Position numbers and translations under genes: made by a program. The notes under the pieces are model-generated. The model searched no databases, had not been told where the DNA came from, and was given only the letters and a program-made list of their open reading frames with translations. This document shows positions 45,943 to 53,966 of a DNA stretch of 64,000 nt, piece after piece. Origin of the DNA: Rhodococcus pseudokoreensis (GTDB lineage Bacteria > Actinomycetota > Actinomycetes > Mycobacteriales > Mycobacteriaceae); NCBI RefSeq assembly GCF_017068395.1, contig NZ_CP070619.1, positions 4,402,001 through 4,466,000 on the forward strand, in the 5' to 3' direction. Numbering within the stretch: position 1 is the first letter of the stretch; every line of letters starts with the position of its first letter.

Positions 45943-46593
45943 ATGACGTCACCGGGTGCCGCACTGTCGTATGTCGAACTGCTCGATGCTGTTGCCGAAT
46001 CGCAGCGAACGGTGGAGGCGGCGCTCGCGGGCTTGACCGACGATCAGGCGCGGGGGCCGTCGCTGCTACCGGGGTGGAGCCGGGGACACGTCGTCACACA
46101 CCTCGCGAGGAACGCGGATGCGCTCAACCGATTCGCCGTCGGGGTGCTCACCGGCGAGGCGGCGCCCGAGATGTACCCGGGCGGTCCGGCCGCACGGGCA
46201 GCGGCGATCGAGGAGGGGGCCGGACGTCCGGCGGAACTACTGGTGGCCGATTTCCGCTTCGCGGGACGGCGGGTGATCGAGTCGCTGCGCGGGATCACCG
46301 AAGATCTGTACGAGACGCCGGTGAACTGGCGTCAGCAGGTCCCGGCGCGTCAGGTGCCGGTGCTGCGATGGCGTGAACTCGAGATCCACCACGTGGACCT
46401 CGGCCTCGACTACACGGCGGCCGACTGGCCGGAACTTTTCGTGGAGCACACCTTGGAATCGGAGCTGCCCGCGCTGGCGGCTGGGCATCCGGAGGTCCGG
46501 GCGCCGGAACTTCCACGCACCGAACTGCTGGCCTGGGTCATCGGACGCCCCACGCGGGAGGGCCTGCCGCCCGTCCCCGCGTGGCCGTTCTGA
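45943..46593 (+). CDS. Maleylpyruvate isomerase family mycothiol-dependent enzyme
   Basis: A 216-residue DinB-like protein of the mycothiol-dependent maleylpyruvate isomerase group: SLLPGWSRGHVVTHLARNADAL holds the first metal His, and VLRWRELEIHHVDLGLDY holds Glu and His of the triad. The family needs mycothiol, an actinobacterial thiol, and divalent metal. The true isomerases act in gentisate degradation; this one is not with a gentisate dioxygenase, so the substrate is open. ATG at 45943 gives the usual start; a longer in-frame reading upstream is not supported. Confidence 0.83.
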   Translation: MTSPGAALSYVELLDAVAESQRTVEAALAGLTDDQARGPSLLPGWSRGHVVTHLARNADALNRFAVGVLTGEAAPEMYPGGPAARAAAIEEGAGRPAELLVADFRFAGRRVIESLRGITEDLYETPVNWRQQVPARQVPVLRWRELEIHHVDLGLDYTAADWPELFVEHTLESELPALAAGHPEVRAPELPRTELLAWVIGRPTREGLPPVPAWPF

Positions 46594-46596
46594 CCG

Positions 46597-46938
46597 TCAG
46601 GCGTATTCGACGCTCTCGAACGTGTCGGCGTCGTCGAGCGCGTCCCAGATGATCGCGTAGCGCTTGTGGGTCATCTCGTCGGCATCGACGAGGAGGGCGT
46701 CGAACAGAGCCTTCGGGTTCTCTTGCCACGACTGCACGAGGGCCGCGACCGCCTGCGGCGTGAACAGACCGGACCGCGCTGCCGCCTCGATCCACTCGTC
46801 GAAGTCGCCGCCATGAATCCGCTCGACTGCGTCCCGATCGACCTCGCCGTCACCGAGATCGAGAGTGAACATCGTCGCGAAGACGTCGCCGTCGACCGCG
46901 ACGGCGGTGTCGCTGTGCATACGCTGTTCGGTGTTCAT
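46597..46938 (-). CDS. Small acidic hypothetical protein
   Basis: A 113-residue protein with AGGAGG 9 bases before the ATG at 46938, so it is surely expressed. It is acidic and mostly helical: MFTLDLGDGEVDRDAVERIH, FDEWIEAAARSGLFTPQAVAALVQSW, and the end DADTFESVEYA. No domain is recognised. It ends 3 bases from the convergent isomerase-like gene and stands alone. Confidence 0.7.
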   Translation of the reverse strand: MNTEQRMHSDTAVAVDGDVFATMFTLDLGDGEVDRDAVERIHGGDFDEWIEAAARSGLFTPQAVAALVQSWQENPKALFDALLVDADEMTHKRYAIIWDALDDADTFESVEYA

Positions 46939-47091
46939 CGTGGGGATACCTCCTGGGAGTCGGTTCGCTGGACCCGACTCGCGTTTGGGACTTCTGCTGA
47001 TGAGTAGAACTGTAGGGCGACTAATTGTGAGCAGCTTAAGGCCTTTGTGTGAGATCAATCTGTGATGTATCTCACGCAGGTTTCTCAGCTG

Positions 47092-47766
47092 TCAGCGCAC
47101 CCTCAGCACGACTTCTGTGGGGTGCGCGTCACGCGGCGTCTCCACCGCCGTACGCACGGCTTTTGCGACCGTCGACGGCTGCAGGTATTTCTCCGGCCGG
47201 TATTCGTCGCCCTCGCCGGCCACGATGGCACGCTGCATATCGGTGTCGATCCGACCGGGGTGAACAGATGTGACGCGCAGTAACGGCTCTTCCAGGCGCA
47301 GTGCATCCCCGAACGCCCGCAGCGCGAATTTGCTCGCCGCATACGACGCCCAGCCGGCGTTCGCGCGGATGCCGGCACCCGAGTTGATGAGCACCACGTG
47401 GCCGCCTGCGGCGCGCAGGGCGGGCAGCAGCAGTCGCGTCAGTTCGGCCACCGCGATCACGTTCGCCTCGAGCGTGTGCCGCCACTGTTCGACGGTCGAC
47501 TCCGCGACGGTCGCGAGGTCGGCGACGCCGGCGTTGTGGACGAGGACGTCGAGCCGGTCGATCGGTGCGCACGCCGCCGCCACCGCGTCGTAGTCGGTCA
47601 GTTCGACCGGCCAGGGGGTGGCGGCCGGCAGTTCGTCGAGGATCCCGGTCAGCGACCCGGCCGACCGGGCGCCGAGCAGAAGGTCGTGGGTCGGTGCGAG
47701 TTCGCGGGCGATGGCGGCTCCGAGGCCACGGCTGGCGCCGGTGATCAGGGCTGTGGGCATGCGCAC
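47092..47766 (-). CDS. SDR family oxidoreductase
   Basis: A 224-residue short-chain dehydrogenase: TALITGASRGLG (NADP-type), VLVHNAGVADL, Ser in LINSGAG, YAASK catalytic pair, HPGRIDTDM. It is shorter than usual at the C-terminus and lacks the IDGG end, as in the subgroup of cytosolic SDRs related to sepiapterin-reductase-like proteins. Palindrome copy E is 11 bases upstream of its start, separating it from the upstream PPOX-type gene on the same strand. Confidence 0.88.
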   Translation of the reverse strand: MRMPTALITGASRGLGAAIARELAPTHDLLLGARSAGSLTGILDELPAATPWPVELTDYDAVAAACAPIDRLDVLVHNAGVADLATVAESTVEQWRHTLEANVIAVAELTRLLLPALRAAGGHVVLINSGAGIRANAGWASYAASKFALRAFGDALRLEEPLLRVTSVHPGRIDTDMQRAIVAGEGDEYRPEKYLQPSTVAKAVRTAVETPRDAHPTEVVLRVR

Positions 47767-47776
47767 GAGGCTATCG

Positions 47777-47823
47777 CCCGTGAGTACTTATTAACCGCCG
47801 GCGGTTAACAAGTACTCACAGGG
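47777..47823. repeat. Palindromic repeat, copy E
   Basis: Left arm CCCGTGAGTACTTATTAACC, loop GCCGGC, right arm GGTTAACAAGTACTCACAGGG. It has one inserted A near the right end and one A-C mismatch, so it is the most worn of the five copies. It contains the TGA stop of the PPOX-type gene. Confidence 0.85.
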
Positions 47824-48220
47824 CGGACCAGTGATGCCACCTCAGGTCGTGGATCGCGATCACCGGTCCGTCCGGGCGCCGGTCGACGTACTGCGGATAC
47901 TTCGCGGCCAGAATGTCGAGTGCGGCGGTGCCCTCTTCGGAGTCCGGGTCGAGGATCCGGGCCCGGCCGTCGACCCGGACCCACCACAGGTGGTCCCAGT
48001 TCTCGTCGTAGTGATCCACCAGCAGGGTGACGGCCGGGTTGCCGGAGATGTTCTTCAGGCGCCGCAGGGCGGTGGTGCGTTTGGGCTTGTGATCGACGCA
48101 CGAGTAGATGGCGTCGGAGTCGAGCGCGAAGACGAGCGGGACGAGGTGCGGCACCCCGTCCGCCCCGACCGTGGCGAGCCGGGCGACGCGGGCGGCGGCG
48201 AATCGTGCGACGGCGTCCAT
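47816..48220 (-). CDS. PPOX-class F420-dependent oxidoreductase (TIGR03668-like)
   Basis: A 134-residue split-barrel flavin/F420-type protein: ARFAAARVARLATVGADGVPHLVPLVFALDSDAIYSCVD, ALRRLKNISGNPAVTLLVDHYDENWDHLWWVRVDGRARI. The family binds F420 or FMN. Start overlaps the stop of the upstream HTH-type gene (ATGA), so the two are co-translated. The stop codon TGA is supplied by palindrome copy E, immediately after the natural-looking end HHWSAL. Confidence 0.82.
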   Translation of the reverse strand: MDAVARFAAARVARLATVGADGVPHLVPLVFALDSDAIYSCVDHKPKRTTALRRLKNISGNPAVTLLVDHYDENWDHLWWVRVDGRARILDPDSEEGTAALDILAAKYPQYVDRRPDGPVIAIHDLRWHHWSAL

Positions 48221-48801
48221 CACGGTTCCATCAGGTAGTCGCCGCTGACCGGTTCGGGGAGCGCGGGGACGCCGAGCGGGCGCTTGAAGTACGCCCACGG
48301 GAACCACAGCGTCCCGACCTTCTGCCAGCCGTCGGCCTCGAGTTTCTCGCGGCTGGCGAGAGCCGACGCGCGGGTGTGCTCCCACTGTTCGTCGGACTTC
48401 CGGACGGTGTGGAACAGGGTGCCGAATCCGACGGAGTGCCAGCCGTAGGAGCCGGCGTGGTTGAGGATGCGCATCTCGTTGAACGCGGTCAGTGGGGTGA
48501 GCCGGCGGGTGCGGCCGTCCGGGTCCGGGTCGGGGGCGTCGCCGATGCGTTTGCCGAAGCGTTGTTGCGCCGCCTGCCGCGACATGCCGAGGGCGGTGCC
48601 GACCGTGTCCCAGCTGTGGCCGGCGGAGCGGGCGGCGGCGATCGCGGAGACCAGCAGTTCGTCGACCGATTCCCGCGCCTGCGCCGTGAGCCGGACGAGC
48701 GCGAGGTAGGCGGCGGGGTCGTGGTCGAGCCCCGGGTCGATCTCGGGGTCCGCCTTGGCGATCGCGTCCGACAGCAGCTGGGTGAGCGCGGCATCCGACA
48801 T
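48220..48801 (-). CDS. Unrecognised protein with an internal HTH-like segment
   Basis: A 193-residue protein. The N-terminal part is helical (LALVRLTAQARESVDELLVSAIAAARSAGHSWDTVGTALGMSRQAAQQRFGKRIG), in which SWDTVGTALGMSRQAAQQRF is a good helix-turn-helix candidate. The C-terminal half is Trp/Phe/His-rich (GWHSVGFGTLFHTVRKSDEQW, WFPWAYFKRP) and probably a separate domain. No named family. It is co-translated with an F420-type oxidoreductase and may regulate it. A short repeat GTTGACA near 48807 and 48831 precedes its start. Confidence 0.65.
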   Translation of the reverse strand: MSDAALTQLLSDAIAKADPEIDPGLDHDPAAYLALVRLTAQARESVDELLVSAIAAARSAGHSWDTVGTALGMSRQAAQQRFGKRIGDAPDPDPDGRTRRLTPLTAFNEMRILNHAGSYGWHSVGFGTLFHTVRKSDEQWEHTRASALASREKLEADGWQKVGTLWFPWAYFKRPLGVPALPEPVSGDYLMEP

Positions 48802-48848
48802 GTGTCAAGTATTGGTTGACAGGATGGGTACTGTCAACAAAATGTTGA

Positions 48849-49469
48849 CTAGCTGGTGACGAGGGTGATGCCGAGGGCGAGCATCAGCGCGGCGATCCCC
48901 GCGTCGAGTACGCGCCACGCGTTGGGGCGGGCGAACACGCGATGCAGGAACTGGGCGCCGTAGCCGAGCGCGAGGAACCAGGTGATGCTCGCGGTGGCGG
49001 CGCCGAGGCCGAACAGCCACCGCCCCGAATCGCCCTGGTTGTTGGCCACCGAACCGAGCATCAGCACCGTGTCGAGGTAGACGTGCGGGTTCAGCCATGT
49101 GAGCGCGAGGCAGGTGAGGATCGACGTCGCGAGGGTCGCCGATCCGACTTCCATCGCGGCGTCCAGCGTTCCTGGCCGCAGAGCGCGGCGGGCGGCGAGC
49201 ACGGCGTAGGAGACGAGGAATGCCGCTCCCGCCCAACGGATCACGGTGATCGCGGCCGGAGCGTGGGCGAGCACCGCCCCGATGCCGCTGATCCCGACGG
49301 CGATGAGCGCGACGTCCGACACCGCGCACAGCACGACCACCGGCAGGACGTGCCTACGGACGATCCCCTGTCGCAGGACGAACGCATTCTGCGCGCCGAT
49401 CGCGACGATCAGCGACAGGCCGGTGCCGAAGCCGGCGGCCGCCGTGAGCAGGGCAGGGGTGAGGTGCAT
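48849..49469 (-). CDS. LysE/ArgO family amino-acid exporter
   Basis: A 206-residue membrane protein with six helices. LysE signatures are clear: the start LTAAAGFGTGLSLIVAIGAQNAFVLRQGI, then CAVSDVALIAVGISG, and LTWLNPHVYLDTVLMLGSV. It exports basic amino acids such as lysine and arginine. ATG at 49469 is preferred to GTG at 49478. It is divergent to a LysG/ArgP-type regulator, the classical arrangement. Confidence 0.92.
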   Translation of the reverse strand: MHLTPALLTAAAGFGTGLSLIVAIGAQNAFVLRQGIVRRHVLPVVVLCAVSDVALIAVGISGIGAVLAHAPAAITVIRWAGAAFLVSYAVLAARRALRPGTLDAAMEVGSATLATSILTCLALTWLNPHVYLDTVLMLGSVANNQGDSGRWLFGLGAATASITWFLALGYGAQFLHRVFARPNAWRVLDAGIAALMLALGITLVTS

Positions 49470-49506
49470 GGAAACCACGCTACGAACCCCATCGTCATCA
49501 ATCCAG

Positions 49507-49530
49507 CTAATTATCCTTCATTACCATTAG
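49507..49530. promoter_or_regulatory. Likely LysR-type operator between exporter and regulator
   Basis: CTAAT, 14 bases, ATTAG: a dyad in the AT-rich 72-base gap between the divergent exporter and regulator genes. In lysE/lysG pairs the regulator binds exactly here to switch on the exporter when basic amino acids accumulate. Confidence 0.5.
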
Positions 49531-49541
49531 CATCGCTTCAT

Positions 49542-50417
49542 ATGGACTTGGACCTGGCCGCTCTCCGCACCTTCGCTGCCGTGATCGACGAAGGCACGTT
49601 CGACGCCGCCGCCCGCGTACTGCACATCACGCCGTCCGCGGTGAGCCAGCGGATCAAGGCGCTCGAGCAGCAGGTGGGACGCGTCCTGGTGCAGCGGGCC
49701 AAGCCGGTCCGGGCCACCGACTCCGGACACGTCGTGCTCACACTCGCCCGCCAGATGGCGCACCTCGAGCGTGAGGCCATGTCTTCCCTCAATCCCGAAG
49801 TGGCGGCGACGAGCACGCTGCCTCTCGTCGTCAATGCGGATTCGCTGTCCACGTGGATGATTCCGGCTCTCGCCCGCCTGGCGCCGGAGTACCGGGCGTT
49901 GTTCCATCTGCACCGGGAGGACGAATTCCACTCGACCACCCTGCTGCGGGAGGGCACGGTGATGGCCGCCGTGACGTCCGTCCCCGAGGCGGTGCAGGGC
50001 TGCACCGTCGAGAAGCTGGGGTCGATGCGGTACCGCGCACTGTGCAGCCGCGACTACGCCGAACGCTGGCTCCCCGACGGCCCGACCGCGGATGCCCTCG
50101 CGGTGGCGCCGATGCTCGACTTCGATCGCAAGGACGAACTGCAGGCCCGGTTCCTGCGCGGATTCACGCGGCGCCGGTTGCAGCCGCCGCGACATTTCGT
50201 GCCCGGGTCCTCGGCGTTCTCCGACGCCGTCCGCTACGGACTGGGCTGGGGACTGCTGCCGGAATTGCACACCGGCGACGACCACGGTCTCGTGGAACTC
50301 GACCCGTCCCGTCCGATCGACGTCCCGCTGTACTGGCAGCGGTGGAAGCTGGATTCGCCCATTCTCGCGGCGCTCACCACGGCGGTCCGGGACGGGGCGC
50401 GCGAAGCGTTGCGGTGA
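49542..50417 (+). CDS. LysR family regulator, ArgP/LysG type
   Basis: A 291-residue LysR-type regulator. The N-terminal wHTH is LAALRTFAAVIDEGTFDAAARVLHITPSAVSQRIKALEQQVGRVLVQR, followed by a ligand-binding domain with NADSLSTWMIPAL (the ArgP/LysG version) and FVPGSSAFSDAVRYGLGWGLLPE. It most likely activates the divergent exporter in response to lysine or arginine. ATG at 49542; upstream in-frame sequence belongs to the other strand's gene. Confidence 0.92.
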   Translation: MDLDLAALRTFAAVIDEGTFDAAARVLHITPSAVSQRIKALEQQVGRVLVQRAKPVRATDSGHVVLTLARQMAHLEREAMSSLNPEVAATSTLPLVVNADSLSTWMIPALARLAPEYRALFHLHREDEFHSTTLLREGTVMAAVTSVPEAVQGCTVEKLGSMRYRALCSRDYAERWLPDGPTADALAVAPMLDFDRKDELQARFLRGFTRRRLQPPRHFVPGSSAFSDAVRYGLGWGLLPELHTGDDHGLVELDPSRPIDVPLYWQRWKLDSPILAALTTAVRDGAREALR

Positions 50418-50444
50418 CGTCCGGGTGGGCGCAACACTGGAGTC

Positions 50445-51461
50445 ATGGACGCCGACAGCCCGATGGACCCGGTGCAGGCCCTGCGCGAGACAGCGTTCTG
50501 GCTCGAACGGTCGCGGGCGGAGACGCACCGCGTGAAGGCGTATCGGCGGGCGGCCGACGTGGTGGCCGAACTGTCCGACGAGCAGCGGGACGTCCGCGGG
50601 CGCACCGACAGCTGGAAGGACCTGCCGGGCATCGGGCCGAAGACGGCGACGGTGATCCGGGAGTCGCTCGACGGGGTGCCCGTCTATCTGGCGGAACTGC
50701 GGGAGAACGCGGAGCCGATCGGCGGCGGCGCGCTGCGTCAGGCGCTCAAGGGCGACCTGCACACCCACTCGGACTGGTCGGACGGCGGCAGTCCGATCGA
50801 CGAGATGATGCGCAGTGCGGCGCTCATCGGCCACGAATACTGCGCTCTGACAGATCATTCCCCGCGGCTGACGGTCGCGAACGGGCTGTCGGCGGAGCGG
50901 CTGCGGTCCCAGCTGGAGGTGATCGCCGAGCTGAACGAGGAACTCGCGCCGTTCCGCATCCTCACCGGCATCGAGGTCGACATCCTCGACGACGGTTCGC
51001 TCGACCAGGATCCGGATCTGCTCGACGAACTCGACATCGTGGTCGCGAGCGTGCACTCCAAGTTGCGGGCGGAACGCGGCGCGATGACCAGGCGGATGGT
51101 CAGAGCCGTCGAGAATCCGCTGGTGGACGTGCTGGGTCACTGCACAGGGCGGCTCGTCGAGGGCGGGCGCGGGACCAGGCCGGAGTCGACGTTCGACGCC
51201 GAGCAGGTGTTCACCGCCTGCCGCGATCACGGCACCGCCGTCGAGATCAACAGCCGTCCCGAGCGCCGCGACCCCCCGAGCCGGCTCATCGACCTGGCTA
51301 TGGACCTGGGGTGCCTGTTCTCCATCGACACCGACGCGCACGCCCCGGGTCAACTCGCCTGGCAGGGTTACGGATGCGAGCGCGCGATGCGGTGCGGGGT
51401 CGACGCCGACCGCGTCGTGAACACGTGGTCCGCCGACGACCTGCTGGAGTGGGCCAAGTAG
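50445..51461 (+). CDS. PHP domain protein (PolX-like, without polymerase core)
   Basis: A 338-residue protein. A helix-hairpin-helix part comes first (KDLPGIGPKTATVIRESL) and a PHP phosphoesterase domain follows: GDLHTHSDWSDGG, HEYCALTDHSP, ILTGIEVDIL, VVASVHSK, DVLGHCTGR, AVEINSRPER and FSIDTDAHAPGQL, which together give the metal-binding His/Asp/Glu set. Bacterial PolX proteins have a nucleotidyltransferase in front of these; here it is absent, so the protein may act as a DNA-binding phosphatase or exonuclease. It is a known stand-alone form in actinobacteria. Confidence 0.85.
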   Translation: MDADSPMDPVQALRETAFWLERSRAETHRVKAYRRAADVVAELSDEQRDVRGRTDSWKDLPGIGPKTATVIRESLDGVPVYLAELRENAEPIGGGALRQALKGDLHTHSDWSDGGSPIDEMMRSAALIGHEYCALTDHSPRLTVANGLSAERLRSQLEVIAELNEELAPFRILTGIEVDILDDGSLDQDPDLLDELDIVVASVHSKLRAERGAMTRRMVRAVENPLVDVLGHCTGRLVEGGRGTRPESTFDAEQVFTACRDHGTAVEINSRPERRDPPSRLIDLAMDLGCLFSIDTDAHAPGQLAWQGYGCERAMRCGVDADRVVNTWSADDLLEWAK

Positions 51462-51463
51462 CA

Positions 51464-51509
51464 CCCGTGCGTGAGTAGGGAGTCCAGGGACTCGCTACTC
51501 ACGCACGGG
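51464..51509 (+). terminator. Hairpin after the PHP gene
   Basis: CCCGTGCGTGAGTAGGGAGTCC, then AG, then a right arm that pairs at 21 of 22 positions (51488-51509). It begins 3 bases after the stop codon. Total length, 46 bp, and the outer CCCGTG/CACGGG and GTGAGTA words are shared with the five-copy palindrome, but the core differs. Confidence 0.7.
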
Positions 51510-51914
51510 CAGCAGGCGTCCGCGTCGGACACACCCGTCGCGGCCGCGCGCATCGCCCGGCACCACGTCGTGAATACGGCCACGAGCGCCTGCAGCCGGA
51601 CGAGCCGAGTACCACGAAGTTCACGAACCCGTGTCGCGCTGACAGCGTGATCAGTTCCCGGCTGATCGCCTCTCGCTCGGGGGCGAGGCCCGAGCGGTGG
51701 AACGTGTGCATGAAGACGCCGTTGAGCGCGGACGCGGGCAGCGCCGGGTCGTCGAGCGCGCGGGCGATCTCCTCGGATTCCCGGGCGGCCGCGCGCTCAC
51801 ACATCCGGCCGGGTCGAGTTCGAGGTGGTCGTCGCGGCGCAGGATGTCGGTGTCGCGGACACGACCCTCTGCCCACGCCTTCGAGCTGCTGGGATCATAT
51901 TCAAGTGATATCAC
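51510..51914 (-). pseudogene. Decayed gene, frameshifted, unrecognised
   Basis: A minus-strand start at 51914 reads MISLEYDPSSSKAWAEGRVR, then DTDILRRDDHLELDPAGC. The sense then passes, near 51810, to another frame with RAAARESEEIARALDDPALPASALNGVFMHTFHRSGLAPEREAIS and LSARHGFVNFVVLGSS, and again near 51600 to VAVFTTWCRAMRAAATG. The parts together look like one former protein of about 130 residues broken by two shifts. Family not recognised. The remnants border the toxin-antitoxin operon. Confidence 0.5.
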
Positions 51915-51925
51915 TCCTGTATGAT
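51904..51925 (+). promoter_or_regulatory. Promoter and operator of the toxin-antitoxin operon
   Basis: AGTGATATCACT (51904-51915) is a perfect 12-bp palindrome, directly followed by a -10-like TATGAT (51920-51925). The toxin GTG is 12 bases after the -10 box, so the message may have almost no leader. An operator at this place fits autorepression by the HTH antitoxin. Confidence 0.6.
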
Positions 51926-51936
51926 AATTTTGTGCG

Positions 51937-52293
51937 GTGGGGCAGTGGACCGTAGAGGTGGGGTTGGTCGAAGAGTGGCTGTTGGCACTGGATCAGTCGT
52001 CGTATGAGCAGGTGGTGGCCGCACTCGAGTTACTCGCGGACCGCGGACCGCAGCTCGGCCGACCTCTGGTCGACACGGTGAAGGCGTCACGGCACAAGAA
52101 CATGAAGGAACTGCGGCCGGGGTCGAGTGGTCGCTCGGAGCTGCGGGTGCTGTTCGCGTTCGACCCGGAACGGAAGGCGATTCTGCTGGTTGCCGGCAAC
52201 AAGGCGGGTCGGTGGAAGAGCTGGTACAAGGTCAACATCCCGATTGCCGATGACCGCTTCGCGGCTCATCTGGAGGAGTTGGAAGGAAGGTGA
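51937..52293 (+). CDS. HigB-type (RelE/ParE superfamily) toxin
   Basis: A 118-residue phage-derived Gp49/HigB-like toxin: VVAALELLADRGPQLGRPLVDTVKASRHKNMKELRPGSSGRSELRVLFAFDPERKAILLVAGNKAG-type layout, with KELRP, LRVLFAFDP and LLVAGNK as family marks. These toxins cut mRNA on the ribosome. GTG start at 51937. The stop overlaps a GTG in front of the antitoxin ATG. Toxin-first order is typical for the HigBA group. Confidence 0.88.
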   Translation: MGQWTVEVGLVEEWLLALDQSSYEQVVAALELLADRGPQLGRPLVDTVKASRHKNMKELRPGSSGRSELRVLFAFDPERKAILLVAGNKAGRWKSWYKVNIPIADDRFAAHLEELEGR

Positions 52294-52298
52294 ACACG

Positions 52299-52604
52299 AT
52301 GGCAAAGAGTCTCGAGCAGATGCTCGCCGAGCGACCTGTCGATCGTGGCGCGGTCGATGCGCATAAGGCCCGCATGATCGACGAGGTGCGTGCGTATCGA
52401 CTTCAGGAGCTGCGCGAATCGGTGGCGATGACGCAGAAGCAGCTGGCTGAGCGCCTCGGAGTCGGGCAGAACCGAGTGTCCAACATCGAGCACGGTGACC
52501 TCGAGCGTGTGCAGATTGACACGTTGCGCCGGTATGTCGAAGCCGTCGGCGGCGCGCTGCGCGTCGAGGTCGAACTTGGCGACGAGCGCTTCCAGATCGC
52601 GTAA
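52299..52604 (+). CDS. HigA-type antitoxin (XRE HTH)
   Basis: A 101-residue XRE-family DNA-binding protein. The HTH is RLQELRESVAMTQKQLAERLGVGQNRVSNIEHGDLERVQIDTLRRYVEAVGGAL, and the N-terminal 30 residues (EQMLAERPVDRGAVDAHKARM) probably bind the toxin. ATG at 52299 has GGAAGGAAGG 8 bases before; a GTG at 52290 overlaps the toxin stop. It neutralises the toxin and represses the operon. Confidence 0.88.
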   Translation: MAKSLEQMLAERPVDRGAVDAHKARMIDEVRAYRLQELRESVAMTQKQLAERLGVGQNRVSNIEHGDLERVQIDTLRRYVEAVGGALRVEVELGDERFQIA

Positions 52605-52850
52605 TAACAGAGGGCTCCTTGAAGGGAGCAGTGCCGGGTCACGACTATATGGCGCGGCCACGCCGAAAGCTGTCTGTGAACAGTTTATTCCGGCAGGATC
52701 AAGAGCTGGCGTCTCGCAGTGCATCGTCCACCAATAGCTGCACCGGCGCTGGCTTCCTGCGCGCCAGTACAGCTGACGCAGCAACTCGGACCGACTGCAG
52801 TGGAATCCTGCAGAAGATCGGTGTCGTTGCCACGTCAGCACTCGGACCGT

Positions 52851-52955
52851 GCGTTGGTCGCCTGGAGCGCGGAACCCGTCACCGCCGGCCACTTCATGGC
52901 GGAGGAAGCGCCCGGGGACGTCGTCGACGCCATACGTGCGCTTCTAAGGAGATAG
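52851..52955 (+). pseudogene. Remnant of an alpha/beta hydrolase C-terminus
   Basis: The frame ending at 52955 reads VTAGHFMAEEAPGDVVDAIR, then ALLRR and stop. GHFMAEEAP followed by a helix is the typical end of haloacetate-dehalogenase or epoxide-hydrolase proteins, with His of the catalytic triad. No matching upstream part is found in the 250 bases back to the antitoxin gene, whose frames are broken and unlike proteins. The 467-base gap 52605-53071 otherwise holds nothing recognisable. Confidence 0.45.
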
Positions 52956-53071
52956 GCGGCGAAATCTGCTGCACAGCAGCATGATAGAGGCAATGCGCGC
53001 TGCGGCGTAGAATCGCCGGGGAGCCTGGTCGGTCGTCACGGCCGACCCTTCGGCACGATCGGGAGGTATTC

Positions 53072-53965
53072 ATGCGCACCGACGGGGATTCCTGGGACAT
53101 CGTCAGCAGCGTGGGGCTCACGGCCCTGGGAGTGGCGACGTTCCGGGCGCTGGAAACCGGCCGTCCCGATGCGCTGATCCGCGACGACTACGCGCCGTGG
53201 TTCGTGGAGGCCGCGGGCGAACCGCATTTCACCGGGCTGCTGGCCGACCCGTCCTCGCTGGGAGACGCACCGTTCTCCGGTTTCATGGGATTCCGGACCC
53301 GGTTCTTCGACGAATTCTTCCTGTCGGCCGCGGCGGACGGCGTGTCGCAGGCGGTGATCCTCGCGGCCGGGTTGGATGCGCGGGCGTATCGCCTCGACTG
53401 GCCGGCGGGCACGACGGTGTTCGAGGTCGATCAGCCGAAGGTGCTGGAGTTCAAGGGCGAAGTGCTGTCCGAGCACGACGCGCGGCCGAAGGCCGATCGC
53501 CGAGCGGTGCCGGTCGATCTCCGGGACGATTGGCCCGCCGCGCTCGACGCCGCAGGCCTCGACCCGGCCGAGCCCACCGCGTGGTCGGCCGAGGGACTGC
53601 TGGCGTATCTCCCGGGCGCGGCACACGACGCGTTGTTCGAGCGGATCGACGAACTGTCGAGTCCGGGTAGCCACCTCGCCGTGGACAACTTCGCGCCGGG
53701 CACCGACGCGAAACGTTTCGACGAGATCAGGAAGAAGTATTTCGACAAGGACCCGTTCGGCGACCTCGACATCACCCAGTTGTTCTACGGCGACGAGCGC
53801 GCCGACCCGGAACACTGGCTGACCGAGCACGGCTGGTCGGTGCGGAGTTATTCTCCGTTCGCGCTGGCCGAGTCGTACGGCAGGCCCGCGCCGGAACTCC
53901 CCGAGGAACTCGCGGACCTCGCCGACCGCGCGACCTACCTGACGGCAGTGAAGAACGGCGGCTGA
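53072..53965 (+). CDS. SAM-dependent methyltransferase (TIGR00027 / leucine carboxymethyltransferase type)
   Basis: A 297-residue class I methyltransferase of the large actinobacterial TIGR00027 group: ATFRALETGRPDALIRDDYAPWF, GFRTRFFDEFF, QAVILAAGLDARAYRLDWPAGTTVFEVDQPKVLEFK (the SAM-binding signature), DLRDDWPAAL, WSAEGLLAYLPG. Members methylate carboxyls or hydroxyls of lipids and polyketides; the substrate here is unknown. ATG at 53072 has GGGAGG 6 bases before. Confidence 0.9.
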   Translation: MRTDGDSWDIVSSVGLTALGVATFRALETGRPDALIRDDYAPWFVEAAGEPHFTGLLADPSSLGDAPFSGFMGFRTRFFDEFFLSAAADGVSQAVILAAGLDARAYRLDWPAGTTVFEVDQPKVLEFKGEVLSEHDARPKADRRAVPVDLRDDWPAALDAAGLDPAEPTAWSAEGLLAYLPGAAHDALFERIDELSSPGSHLAVDNFAPGTDAKRFDEIRKKYFDKDPFGDLDITQLFYGDERADPEHWLTEHGWSVRSYSPFALAESYGRPAPELPEELADLADRATYLTAVKNGG

Positions 53966-53966
53966 G

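Noticed and set aside
52266..52892. 208-residue minus-strand frame opposite the antitoxin
   Set aside because: Shadow of the antitoxin gene at its end and Arg/Ser/Cys-rich elsewhere; no domain.
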